A stretch of DNA of 64,000 nucleotides from Taiwanofungus camphoratus (lineage: Eukaryota; Basidiomycota; Agaricomycetes; Polyporales; Taiwanofungaceae). Shown in pieces: positions 7,913 to 19,045 of this stretch. The stretch covers positions 1 to 64,000 of the forward strand of contig CP021221.1 of assembly GCA_003999685.1 (NCBI GenBank). The letters are read 5' to 3'. Below the pieces are notes generated by a model. The model was not told the DNA's origin and ran no database searches. It saw only the letters and a program-made list of their open reading frames with translations. Numbering within the stretch: the first letter of the stretch is position 1; each line of letters opens with the position of its first letter. Position numbers and translations under genes: made by a program.

Positions 7913-8483
7913 TGTTACAAGGCGGTGATGGTGCGAACTTACATTTTCATTTCTCTTCACTATACCGGACTAGCGGGTCGTGTACACTTACAATTATCAC
8001 CATTATTCCTGATGGGCTGACCGTCACCCGCTTAGCTATGGACTGTTCCTCAGAAGGGACCACTTGGGCCTCTGACTTATGGACGCTTAGGTGCTGGAAC
8101 CCGTGGGAGTGAGGGCTGGCTTGCCCTAAACCCACCATAGTACTTAAGGGGTTGGCTCACCGCGGAGCACCCCAATCTTGTCCTCCTTAGTTACACTGTG
8201 TACTTTGGTGCCGTTGTTACCATTTGTACTTCACGACGGGGCTTAGGCCTCTATACCTTTGTCTATTCAACGGGTCGCCTTAGACCATCTATATCCTTGT
8301 GACTACACTAGGACTTAGGCTGTGACTTAGCCCGCAACTCTCTCGAGACCGTTGGGCTAGCGGTTGAAGACTTAGACGTGTACTCGTCGTCAGCCAGGCT
8401 GACTCCTCGTTTACACTTCACGCCTGACTACTCAACGACCCCCCGTCACGGTAGTCACCTACGGGCGTAGACCCCCTGTAACA
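7913..8483 (+). repeat. 3' LTR of the Ty3/Gypsy fossil (571 bp)
   Basis: Begins TGTTAC and ends GTAACA, a 6-bp terminal inverted repeat of the usual TG...CA type, directly after a purine-rich tract. Sequence beyond 8483 belongs to a different, minus-strand coding frame. The target-site duplication cannot be tested because the left flank is gone. Confidence 0.8.
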
Positions 8484-9042
8484 GCGTAGGCAGATCATTC
8501 CCTAACGTTCCCACCTGCGCTAAATTGTCAGTCCGAATGTCGTCTCGATTTACCATAAGAGGGATCGCATTTTTCTCCATCAGTGGCAGATACGCAAGCT
8601 GGAAGCTGTCGTACAGCTCCCGCGTCCACTTGTCGTTCACATCCCGAAGATTCCACCGCCGGAATACAATCTTGAACAGTCGTTCAGACAGGATGTCCAT
8701 CTTCGCATACCCCAGGAACGCCTCAGACAACTCCTTGTCCAATTTCATCCACTTTGTCGAGATGATCGGTTCGTCGTACACAGCCGCTTCCCTTCACTCA
8801 TGCATCTGGTCCTCTCAATTGATCTTCTCCGGATCGCTCCCCTATCAATCCCACACAACATATCAGTCCAGCACACACAGAAAACACCAATCAATCACGC
8901 ACCGATCCCCCGCCCTGTCCCATCCAACACAGCACACTCAGCGCTCGTTCGCTCTCTCAAAACACAACGGCATCTCAAAACAATCACTCACCTTCGCCCT
9001 TCCACCGGCATCCTTGGCTCGTCCTTTCCCTTTTGGAGGCAT
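8484..9042 (-). pseudogene. Host gene fragment interrupted by the LTR element
   Basis: A minus-strand frame of about 98 host codons (8484-8781) reads straight into the LTR, so the retrotransposon sits within this gene and its 3' part is lost. The peptide is rich in charged and aromatic residues (KWMKLDKELSEAF, RWNLRDVNDKW) and matches no family I recognise. A possible first exon (8992-9042, starting MPPKGKGRAKDAGG) with a GTGAGT donor lies upstream, but I could not find a fully convincing in-phase acceptor, so the exon link is uncertain. It is unlikely to make a functional protein. Confidence 0.45.
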
Positions 9043-9393
9043 AGCTTTCAGTACAGTAGACAATGAAATGTAAAGCAAGTCTTTTTAGCAGTGAAGCACA
9101 GATGATGGTGGTTTGCTGGCAAGACTCGAGGTCGCGCGCAGTTCCCTTGCCTCAAGGCGCTCCGTTCTGTCGGTTCCTCATCTAGATAACTCTTGTCTTC
9201 TTCGGTTAGACCCCCTGTCCAGATCGCTCCACTCATCTTGCCTTATTTGGTTAGATTGTCGCTTTCTTATCTTCTCTTCCTTCTTCTCTGGCATGCCACT
9301 AATACTCTATCATCTTTCCCAGATCTGCTTGACAAACATCGACTCTATCTATATCTATAGCACTCCATCCGACTCTCGTCACCAGACACACAT

Positions 9394-9600
9394 CATCTCT
9401 ATCACGCGCCTCCGGGCTTTCTACTGGTCGCGCGCCTTCGGGCTCTCTACTGGTCGTGCGCCTTCGGGCTCTTGACTGACCGCGCGCCTTCAGACTATCG
9501 ACTGACCGCGCGCCACCAGTAAACAGCCTCACCGCGCGCACAATCTCACCATCACACCCATTCAATCGTGCGCCTCCAGTAACAAGCCTAAAGGCGCACA
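9394..9600. repeat. Degenerate GC-rich minisatellite
   Basis: Units of about 26-30 bp related to CTGGTCGCGCGCCTTCGGGCT occur about six to eight times, clearest at 9422-9500 and decaying to the right. They separate the transposon remnants from AT-rich sequence. Confidence 0.7.
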
Positions 9601-10148
9601 ACATCTTTCCTTTTCATCTGTTCCCTCAATATCATATACCATTTCTATCCCCTCCCAATACTTACATATCTTCTTCTTCTTCTTGTCATTTGTTACTAGT
9701 ACTACACTTCAATCACCACATACTCATCATATCACACCCAGTAGAATACAAATTACATACATACACATCACAGCACCCGTTTTTGTGCGCCGTATTTATC
9801 ATACTCACCGCGCGCAATATTCACCATTATCCTCAAATGAACCCTGCCCAAACCCTAACTGAATTATGCAAATCCCTATATAATACATATATTTGCCTTT
9901 TTTCTATTTATTTCACATTTATGCTGCTTATTTTTACTCCATTTTTTCAATTTTTTCTGGGAAAACCCTAGTCCTACTCTAACATGTTTAGAAAAACTGG
10001 TTTAATGTGACAGATTTCGTACTCAGATTAGAAACTCATATCAGGGTCCTACTTAGACTACCCAAGAAAAAAAGTTGCATTTCCACATAATTATGCACAT
10101 CACTGTAAACTAAGCTAGTACATGAATATTCAAACATCAAGATAAAAT
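9601..10148. other. AT-rich gene-free stretch
   Basis: Unusually AT-rich for this window, with T runs around 9890-9960 and many ATG-poor short frames. It lies between the minisatellite and the stop codon of TSR3. I see no gene, transposon end or RNA here. Confidence 0.5.
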
Positions 10149-11402
10149 TTATCTATCTAAACCCTGAAATTCATTAATTGTTTCTTTGTGATTTGGATTC
10201 TCAATAAGTAAATCTTCTCCATAATCTGCTTTCACACACAATACAAAATATATAAGTCATATGCAATGGTAAAAATGACCAGACACTAACCTGACACCCC
10301 ACCTTCTCTGGATTGTTGATATACAGCCTCCAGCTCTTGCATAATCTTAGTCTGCATGGCATCAACTTCAACTGCTGAATGACATGCACAATATTGCAAG
10401 ATATATGACCTAAAAATATCCATCCACTGCCTGTGAATATGACCAACATTTTATCATGTCCAAGACAAACCGATTTATAGTCCAGAAGCTTCCACCCCAA
10501 CCGAATCTGCTCAGCAAATGATCTGCGTAAGCAGGAAAACCTGTTATATAGAACGCCGCAGCTATTGCTTCCGCACAGTTGAGTCGCCACGGCTTGCCAT
10601 AATTGACTGGATTTGCTGCGACAAGATATGGAACTAATTGACAGAACAAGTGGAATATATCATTAATATTGTGAAAGAGTCCGTCTTCAGCTTTAAGATG
10701 CCCCCCGCACGACGACAGGAGGTAAAAGCATAAGAAAAGGCCCACTTACGGATTCGTTCATGTGGGCTAGCAAGCTTCGCAAACGGGACATCGTCAAGCC
10801 GCGCCCAAGAACATTCTACAACTGCGACACCGTTGTGTAATACTAACTCGCGGTCGGAAGGGCTGATCATCTGAGAACCTTTCGGACTGCATAGGTAATA
10901 AGCACAAGTACGGACAATAGAACTTCGACAAAAGTTTTTACGGAAACGGCAGACTCACGAAACAACAATACCCCTAAAACGCTGACCGACTTTCAGCTCC
11001 TTGATTAGACCCATGCGTGAAAGTCTTTTACCAGAGCAACGACGAGGATCGCAGTGATCGAAGTCCTTCAAGACCGCCTGAGTCGGGACCTGCTTTGGGA
11101 TTGGGTATGTCACTCACCCACATAGCAACAGGAACATCAATTTGAGTCTCTGTTGTGTGGCTGAGGTTCGATTTGTTCGCCGGGACAACTGGCGAAGCAA
11201 ACTCACCGGTTCCGCGTTCATCTTCTCCAGACGCATCGTCCTCTGAGGCATCGACGGCGCTTTCAGGTCGCTGGTCGTCCAAATCGCCAGTTAGAACCGA
11301 TTGAGTGTATCGCGAAAGCCGTCCTGTATTTGCATGATGTGAGGAACCTCGACCACGCCGTTTACTGTTCTGCGTTCGAGAGGATGCACTTTTCTTGACC
11401 AT
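10149..11402 (-). CDS. TSR3: 18S rRNA aminocarboxypropyltransferase Tsr3
   Basis: Transfers the 3-amino-3-carboxypropyl group of S-adenosylmethionine to the hypermodified pseudouridine of 18S rRNA, late in cytoplasmic 40S maturation. Exons (minus strand): 11402-11118, 11065-10959, 10886-10750, 10633-10448, 10374-10291, 10228-10149; 292 residues. After a 90-residue polar N-terminus come DFDHCDPRRCSGKRL, SPSDRELV...GVAVVECSWARLDDVPF and YLVAANPVNYGKPWRLNCAEA, all hallmarks of the Tsr3 family. The end of exon 4 is placed at ATAAAAT because only that phase joins the acidic C-terminal exons. The first conserved gene inside the subtelomere, it diverges from MRPL27 with 74 bp between start codons. 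Confidence 0.93.
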
Positions 11403-11476
11403 GACAGTAGGAGCGTGAGAAAGTCAGTACAGACTTCAAGCGTGCAGCCACTGACTTTAGTCCACACGACTTTACC
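11403..11476. promoter_or_regulatory. 74-bp bidirectional promoter, TSR3 / MRPL27
   Basis: Only 74 bases separate the start codons of two divergent genes, so both core promoters must overlap here or lie in the 5' ends of the genes. One gene serves cytoplasmic ribosome maturation, the other is a mitochondrial ribosomal protein. No TATA box is visible. Confidence 0.6.
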
Positions 11477-11955
11477 ATGTTCCCGACTTTGGTCTGCCTA
11501 TCCAAAGCATCTCGCAGGCCGCTTACTCCAAAAAGAGGCAACAAAGACTTCTACAAAGGTTCTTTACTGTTGATGCTTAGGTGGACGAACCAGTTGTAAT
11601 CATTCGCCCTACAGGTACACGACAAGCATTCCTTCCTGGCGGTCATCGTACAGGCGCACCTGGAAAGCATGTCATAGGCGGAAAGGCAAAATATCGTCTT
11701 ATCGACGAGCAAGTACGGTTCTTCGTTGCTCCAGCCATCGAAGAAATCCAAAACTCTTCGGTATGTGACTTCAACAAAGCGGGTTTGGCGTCGACCAATT
11801 ATTTGGTCAATCTATAGCTACGGCCATACGTGGACGTTAATGTACGACTTACCGACGAGCAAAAACATGAGGTGTACGGAAAACTGCCGCCTGGAGGTAT
11901 GACTGGACAGCATTATCTTGCTATTGCCCCTCAAATACAGAGGGATTCATCTTGA
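11477..11955 (+). CDS. MRPL27: Mitochondrial large-subunit ribosomal protein mL41
   Basis: Structural protein of the mitochondrial 54S subunit. Exons 11477-11558, 11615-11760 and 11818-11955 give 121 residues. The signature RRPLTPKRGNKDFYKG is at the N-terminus, joined across intron 1 to TRQAFL; VRFFVAP follows, as in fungal MRPL27/mL41. The first intron begins GTTCTT, an unusual donor, but the joint restores the conserved KG(T) sequence exactly. The short basic start MFPTLVCLSKASRR fits a mitochondrial presequence. It converges with the AsnRS gene 92 bp downstream. Confidence 0.88.
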
Positions 11956-12047
11956 TCGACGGGACAGTCACCTTGAAGAGAATAATCAAGCTGATTTTTC
12001 GGCCCAAAGCCATGTCTGAAATAGCCTCTAAATTGAGATTTATGAAA

Positions 12048-13637
12048 TCATAACAACATTTTCCCAGTCCATCTTGGCATTGCAATGCACTCTCGTATGT
12101 TTTCGATGCCACTCAACCAGCTGATCAGCCTTTCAAAGCCTAACCCAAACCCCCCATGAGGTGCTCCACCATACCGTCGCAAGTCCAAGTACCACTCAAA
12201 GTCTTCCTTGTCCAAGTTATGACGATCCAGCGCGGTCTTTAAAAGATGGTAGCGCTCCTCGCGGAGCGATCCGCCTACCAGTTCTCCTATAGTTGGAATG
12301 AGCAGGTCGAAGCATGCGACTGTTTTCTCATCGTCATTGAGACGCATATAGAACGGTTTGAGACTTGCAGGGTAATTCGTCACGAAAACTGGTCCACGAA
12401 TGAGCTCCTCCGCGATCCAGCGTTCGTGCTCGCTTTGCAACGGATTTCCCCAAGCAGGCTCAAACCTGAATTTGCGAGTCGATTGCTGATATTTCGCAAG
12501 TTCCGTGACCGCCTCTGTGTAGCTTAGCCTGTTCCAGAGCAATGCCGATGCCGCGTGTTCGATGTGTTCCGCCGTTGACCCTCGCGAGCGATCATTGTTC
12601 CTCCATAGATATTCGGTGGCATCACGAGTTTGATTCAGCACGCCTTTCAACGCCGCCTCGACAACATTGCATACATCATCAATAGTATTGGTAAACGCCC
12701 ACTCGGCCTCTAGCATCCAGAACTCAGATAAATGTCGGTTCGTCTGCGAGCGCTCTGCACGAAAGCATGGCGATAAAGTGTACACGCGCGAAATGGCAGC
12801 TGCCAGAGCTTCGAGATGCAGCTGCGATGAAACGGTCAGAAAGGCCGGACGACCGAAAAATTCTGTTGGCGTCGTTATTGAAGGGAGCGATGCCGATGGT
12901 TCGGATGCTGCGACCACTTTGAATGTCTCTCCAGCACCTTCACAATCATTTGAAGTTAGAAGAGGAGTGTGCACATGGCAGAAACCTTGGGTCTTACAAT
13001 GCATTAGTCTATGTAAAGACCTGGAGACAGTTGAATCCGAATACCTCGAAGAAGTGATGCAACACCCTTGACGTGGTGTCTCGGAGTCGGAGCATTCCCG
13101 CAACTGTGTCCGTCCGCGCACGAAGGTGACAATTATCGCGCAGATACTCTACCGACAAGGCTTGTTTTTGGATAGGATATGTCTTCCATGAGCCAAGGAA
13201 GCGATCAGCAAGCATATTGGGAAGATGATCGTGACGCACAGCTTGATCACATTCACCCAGTACCTCGACCGAGTCTACCTGTAACTCCTTGTCCTGCCCT
13301 CGACCTGGGCTGTCGGAGAGTCGACCACACAACCGCACGCTAACGCCATTGGCCAACCTATACGATTGGGGTCAGCATTGATGCAGGCCTCTGAAAATCG
13401 ACGGTAGACAGTACCGCGTATGTACCGTTTCGCCAAGTCCACATCTTTGAAGACAGCCTGCAGGCCGCGGTCTGAGGTTCCATCAGAGATAACTGCAAAT
13501 GCAATATTCTTTTGAAGTCGAACAGACTTGACCCATCCGTTTACTTGAACGGGAGGACCGCCTTGCTTTTGAACGCGCGCAGAAAGCAGCTGGCGGATTG
13601 TCGGAGGAAGAGAGGATGTGGACAAAAAGCGACGCAT
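12048..13637 (-). CDS. SLM5: Asparaginyl-tRNA synthetase, mitochondrial
   Basis: Class IIb aminoacyl-tRNA synthetase charging mitochondrial tRNA-Asn. Exons (minus): 13637-13426, 13357-13240, 13182-13045, 12992-12048; 470 residues. An N-terminal OB-fold anticodon domain (VQVNGWVKSVR...IAFAVISDGTS) precedes the catalytic domain with motif 2 (CFRAERSQTNRHLSEFWMLEAE) split as seen in AsnRS, and motif 3 (GFGLGFERL). The start at MRRFLSTSS gives an arginine/serine-rich presequence; a longer in-frame ATG upstream (13709) is less likely. All three introns fall in phase and rejoin conserved residues such as FFE-TQGFCHVHTP. Confidence 0.92.
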
Positions 13638-14010
13638 GATTAGGTCGTATGGAGTCAATGTATTGAACAAGATATTTAGACACCGTGTCTTGTGCGAAGT
13701 TTTTGTCACGGAGAACGTCCTAGCCCGTACGTTATACTAAATACGCAGCAGTCGGTGATGAGATGGCTCGTTATACACGCTCATTGCAGATCCATCGAGA
13801 CACGAGTCAAGAAGAAATAGCAAGGCTACGGTTGCGTTTAGGCAGAACATGCGAGCATCTCAGCGCAAACGATCGCCACGTTTATTGAAATACAAGTTAA
13901 CAGCATGCAACAAGCAATAGCGAGAAATGATACACAGGAGGATGGACAGTCAGTCCCTTATTTTACCAAAGACGGGTGCCCCCATGCTCGAAGTACAAGG
14001 GACAATCAGC
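13638..14010. other. Intergenic, SmD1 to AsnRS
   Basis: A 373-bp tandem spacer holding the 3' end of the SmD1 transcript and the promoter of the AsnRS gene. No further feature seen. Confidence 0.5.
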
Positions 14011-14581
14011 TCAAAACCCTCTGCCTCTTCCTCTTCCTCTTCCCCGTCCACGTCCACGATCTACACCCCTGCCACGACCCCGACCTCGTGTATCGTCTTT
14101 TTTCCTGTTTTTAGGCTTCGGGGCGTCATCGACCAATAGCGTGTCGAGGGGCAGAGCATCAGGAAGTACAAAATAACGAATATTGTTGCCACGGATCGAC
14201 AATGAGTCCAACGAGGTAGGTTCGCGGTTACGAGCTGTCATCTTCACGGTCTTAAGATGTGTGTTCATCTGCATGTCAACGCCTGCAGTCAAAACAAAAT
14301 GACATGGGTGAATATGAACGCAACCAAAAAGTGTCAGAAGCTTGCACACCAGTGATTGTGCCATGCACCACAGACCCATTTTTGAGCTCGATGGTCACCG
14401 TTTCATTGTTCAATTTCATCAGAAATCTAGCGAGGGCAATAATCGGAAATCCATCAGCCTCGGTTCCGCCGCGCAAAACGGTATTAAAATAAAGGATGAA
14501 CCAAGAATGGTTCTGAAAAACCGAGTTCCAGTAGAGTAAAAGAATGCAAGATGAAGGTGACATTGACCTTACGAGTTTCAT
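14011..14581 (-). CDS. SMD1: Small nuclear ribonucleoprotein Sm D1
   Basis: Core component of the heptameric Sm ring of spliceosomal snRNPs. Exons (minus): 14581-14568 (only 14 nt), 14426-14350, 14282-14011; 120 residues, the usual size. The Sm fold is clear: [18 protein letters not shown] and [16 protein letters not shown], then [12 protein letters not shown] (Sm2) and [14 protein letters not shown]. The C-terminal 25 residues are almost pure Arg-Gly, the target of symmetric dimethylation in Sm proteins. The tiny first exon encodes only MKLVR's first four and two-thirds codons. Confidence 0.95.
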
Positions 14582-14864
14582 GTTGTGCAGCGGGCGTTTG
14601 CACTAGTAATCTGAACGTCTGAACGTTGAGCACAAGGGAGGTCGATGCCCAAGCACGTGAGAGCAATCAATATGCTTATCACGTGATGCTATACTCGCAT
14701 ACGGGATGGATCGGAAGTTTTTGCAGTAAGGATTCGCCTTCACTGTCCAACGGCCTGCATGCCGTATGTATACGACAGCGCTCCCACTGATTTCCCTCGC
14801 CGCCAGCGTTCCAAATTGAAGTCTACATAGGCTTCAGGCTTTCTCTTTTGGCCTCTTTGCTACC

Positions 14865-17800
14865 ATGCTACCTAAGGTAGCCAACCACCTCCTCCTTCAC
14901 ACTGGAAGGGCCGTAGCTGCGGTACAAAATCAGACTGGTCATACTATCCGCAATGTCCTCCAGCTTCAGTCTTCGTCCACACCAGGCTCTGGAGGCGCCA
15001 AGTTTCAGTCTTCGTCCACACCAGGCTCGGGGGGCGCCAAGTTTCATTCTGGCAGTCAAACCTACACAGGTTACACTGTGAGTATTCACATCATTACCCT
15101 TTGCCAAGCAACCTCGATCACGGCGGAATTCATGTGACTGCCATTTGCCCAATTATACTGCTGGTCTCTGCAGTTAATATCATCACTCATACATCGTTAT
15201 AGGCCTCTGATACCGCGCGAACTGCAGGTAACTTATCCTCTGTTTTGCATGAAGTGCAGAAGCTTCGCCTCAGTTCTCCGCCTCACTCGACTGCACTTTA
15301 CAATGCCGCATTGTCGGCTCTTCGTGAAAAGCGTCGGGCAGGTGACTCCTTGCATCCGCTCCTGCAGACGTACAATGAAATGCTGGACCGGTCTGTTCTT
15401 CCCAACCAGAGAACGTACACAATCGTCATCTCTGCTCTCGCCGAACGTGATCACGAATGCCAGAAGGCGATTCGTGATCTCGAGGTTCGCTTGCAAAACT
15501 GTCCTCCCCTCGACAAGGTCGCTGCTGTTGCTGACGAGAAGTGCATTGCTCAGTTGCGGGCAGAAAACAACTTCCGCTCGGCACTGACTCTATTCCAAGC
15601 GGCTTGCTCAACCCCTACAAATAGGATTCCTTTGTCTGTCTACAATAAGCTATTGCGATCTTGCGCATTACACAAAAATGCGGATGCAGCTGTTCGCATC
15701 TTCGCCCATCTGGAGAGACGAAAGGACGTACATCCTACCCCTCAGATTTTTACCCGCCTTATTTCCGTGTATTCAAATGTCGGTGATCTCCTTGGTGCGA
15801 AGGAAGTATTCGAGGAGTTCAGAGATGCCTGTCACTCTAATCGCATCACATGGATGGCGGAAAATGAAGACATAGAGGAGGGCAAGGATAGGGACTTCCA
15901 TTTGCGTGCTGCCAAAATGCGGGTTTGGAACAAAATGATTGCAACGTACATTCGGTGTGGACAGCCCACAGTTGCTATTGGATTACTCGAGCAAATGCTT
16001 GATACGAACGCAGGACATACCTTCAAGTCCGCTGACGTTCCACCTCCAGGCTCGTCCACGTTTTACCGGATGATCAAGGCCTTCTGTCAGTCTGGCGACG
16101 TCACAACCGCCTTGTCTTGGTTCGATAAATTGCTGGAACAGGATACAAGCCCGCGCCATCCGTTTGAGCCTACGATCATCCCGAGTAGACCTGATTACAA
16201 GACTTGGGTCATTATGATGGATACACTGGCTGACGAAGGTATGGTGGACGAGCTTAACAGGTTATACTCTCGTTTGGTGGAACTGGCAGATCAGGATGGC
16301 TTTTTGGTTGGTAACAGCAGCCGTGGGGCGGTTTTACGGGCAAATTTGGTCTACTTGCAGTCGCATCCCGACCTTGATGACGCTCGAATTGTGTCGATCC
16401 TGGATTTACTTGCCGACGCTGTCCACCCGCATGCGTACCAAATGCATTTTCCGGTCGCCGACGAAGACCTGAAACCGGTTAGTCAAATATTGGTCCAGCA
16501 TTATACGGAACATGGTGAGGTAGAGAAGGCGTTGAGTCTTGCTGAACGATACGTGGATAATCAAATTCGTATAATTCATCCCACCGCAGTTGGTGATAGT
16601 GACACGTCGAATGAGGCTGTAGCATCTGCCAGGCTCAAAAATCTGCGATCGTATGCCGAGGCTATGTCCACGCGTTTTTTAGTCGAGCTCACGGAACAAC
16701 TGTCATTGGAACAAGCATTGCGCGTCGCAAGGCTCTCTAATAGGCTTGAGACTCGACTACTGCCCTCAGTAGCTCCTCATTTCCTCCGAATTTACGCCTC
16801 CTCGAAAGCCAGGGGAGATGCCATTACGCTGTCAACGGAGGATTGGGAGCTGATGTTGCTTGCTGCTGTCCAATGTCAAACTGGGTCAAAAAATCAGCAG
16901 ACAACACTTGATGTTGTTACGATCGAGTCTTTGCTGGAAGACATGGCTCAAACTTTGGTGGATTCCAATAGCATCAATGCTGAAGTGCGGCAACTGGTCA
17001 CGCAAGACATCTGTTCAAGGAATGGGTATACCTCAGCGAGGGCATTCCTGGCAAATTTGGGCCCTCAATGTGATGCTTTTGTGCGGGCTACTGATATCCA
17101 CAAGGACTGCTGCGTTGTGTCACCCGTTATAGACAATGACACTATTGAACCTACACCATCGCAGCACATCCATGTCGATCCGTATCATAGCAAGTTTGTT
17201 GACGAGTATTATCCCCGAAATGCCCTAGTGACACCATTCATGGCTTACGATCGCTTTGAAGCTGGTCGGCAACAGGGAATGTATCCACGTCCGGAAGTAA
17301 TCGCTCGACTTATCGCTGCCCTTGGCAGAGCAGGTGAAGTAGACAAGGTGCGAACTTTGTATCGTGCCGCACAGTTGGTTTTGTCGACTATGGAGCACGA
17401 GAAAGAATTACAATCTGTTGGCTGGTTCCAGGTTGAAGATAGTATGATTGTCGGTCTGGCCCACGCCGGGGACGTAGATGCAGCTCATGTTCATCACACG
17501 CGGATCATTGAACACGGCGGCTGTCCTTCCGCTGATGCTTATGGCGCTCTCATCCATCTTGTCAAGGATACGACGGACGACACCTACAATGCGATGGCTC
17601 TGTTCCAGGACTCTCAAGCTCGTGGTGTTCGCCCGAACATTTATCTGTACAACACTATTATTTCGAAATTAGCCAAAGCAAGAAAAGCGGATTATGCTCT
17701 GATATTGTTCCGAGAGATGAAATCTCGTCATATTTGGCCGACGTCAGTGACCTACGGTGCCGTCATTGCAGCCTGTTGTCGCGTTGGAGATGCCAAATCT

Positions 17801-18842
17801 GCGGAGGCTCTTTTCGAGGAAATGTCTAGCCGACCAAATTTCAGGCCGCGCGTACCACCATACAATACCATGATGCAGTTTTACACGCATACGAAGCCAG
17901 ACCGTGCCCGCGTCTTATACTATTATGACGCTCTTTTGACTGCTAAAGTCGCCCCTACGGCGCATACGTACAAGGTTGGTTCTCATCCACTCGAGAAACA
18001 CGTACGCCCTGACCACTTCCCTAGCTCCTCCTTGATGCATATGGGAGTATAGAACCCGTCGATACCGAGAAAATGGAGAATATTTTCAAACGCGTAGTAG
18101 AGGGTCGCACTCCTCTTGTACAGGGAACTCATTGGGCGTCGCTGATCAACTCATATGGCTGTGTGCAGAAGAACTTAGAAAAAGCTCTTTCCGTGTTCGA
18201 TTCGATCGCTTCTCATCCGAGTACCCAAATGACTCGTGCTGTTCTTCCCGATGCTGTCGTCTTTGAAGCTCTCATCAACGTCATGGTTACTCTACGCCGA
18301 ACTGACCTTATACCTCTCTACTCCGAACGCCTTGCCACTCATGGCATCCATATGACAGCATATATTGCCAACCTCTTGATTAAAGGCTATGCGTCTGTTG
18401 GCGATATTGAACGATCTCGGGAAATTTTTGAGAGTCTTCTCGATCCTCCTGATGGTATAGCAGCTCCTCACAATCACGCTCCACACGACGGCGAGAGTCC
18501 TCTCACTGCTCATGTACCGGCAACCACTCCGGTATATCGTGAGGTAGGCGAAGGTCTTGTGTAAATATTCAGTTGTGTGCTAACTGTTGCCATTGTAGCC
18601 TTCAACATGGGAGGCCATGGTGCGTGCCGAGTTGGGTAACGGCAACAGGGATTATGCTGTGGCGCTTCTGGATAGACTGCAAGCCAGGTTTGTTTGGAAT
18701 GTACATGAACTACTCTAGCCACTGATTTGTTCCCACTAGGAAATTCCCCCTTGCAGTATATAACCGCATTAGCGGAATCATGCTCGATGATTCTGTATCT
18801 CCTTGGGCCCCATCGGACTCTATGTCTTCCTCCAGCGCTTGA
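14865..18842 (+). CDS. Large pentatricopeptide-repeat protein, probably mitochondrial
   Basis: Exons 14865-15077, 15203-17974, 18025-18543, 18599-18687, 18740-18842; 1,231 residues. Repeated helical PPR units are visible, for example STALYNAALSALREKRRAG, TYTIVISALAERD, VTYGAVIAACCRVGDAKSAEALFEEM and PYNTMMQFYTH. Such proteins bind organelle RNA; large fungal ones are mostly mitochondrial mRNA stability or translation factors, and the N-terminus here is basic and acid-poor. The N-terminal exon contains a perfect 13-residue tandem repeat (QSSSTPGSGGAKF). Exon 3 is joined at CTCCTCC (18025) because that gives a PPR-like TYKLLLDAYGS. The RNA target is unknown. Confidence 0.85.
14961..15046 (+). 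repeat. 39-bp tandem duplication in the PPR gene
   Basis: Two near-identical 39-bp units, differing by a couple of bases, encode the peptide QSSSTPGSGGAKF (second copy partly followed by FHSGS). It lies in the presumed presequence/linker and keeps the frame. Confidence 0.8.
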
Positions 18843-19045
18843 TGTCTTTGAAGAGATCCCTCGGCTGAAATCATTCCACGTAGTCTCCATGGGACCCACT
18901 ATTCCAGAAGTTCAATCTCTAGATGTATAAAGCAGTCCATTTAATGTAGCATATGCAAGCAGATCTGACCAGACATTGTAATCCTTAAGTTATGACAATT
19001 AATACATGATGGATCATTACACCTAGGCCCCATCCAATACCCAGT

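Larger units (their letters stand above)
6567..8483 (+). mobile_element. Ty3/Gypsy chromodomain retrotransposon, 3' part only
   Basis: A fossil of the chromovirus group. Parts present, in order: the integrase C-terminal region, a chromodomain, a frame with a CCHC zinc knuckle, a purine-rich tract (about 7901-7910), and the 3' LTR. The upstream parts are absent, so the element is broken and cannot be autonomous. Its left edge is the telomeric junction. Age cannot be judged from LTR comparison because only one LTR is here; the retained parts look fairly young. Confidence 0.85.
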
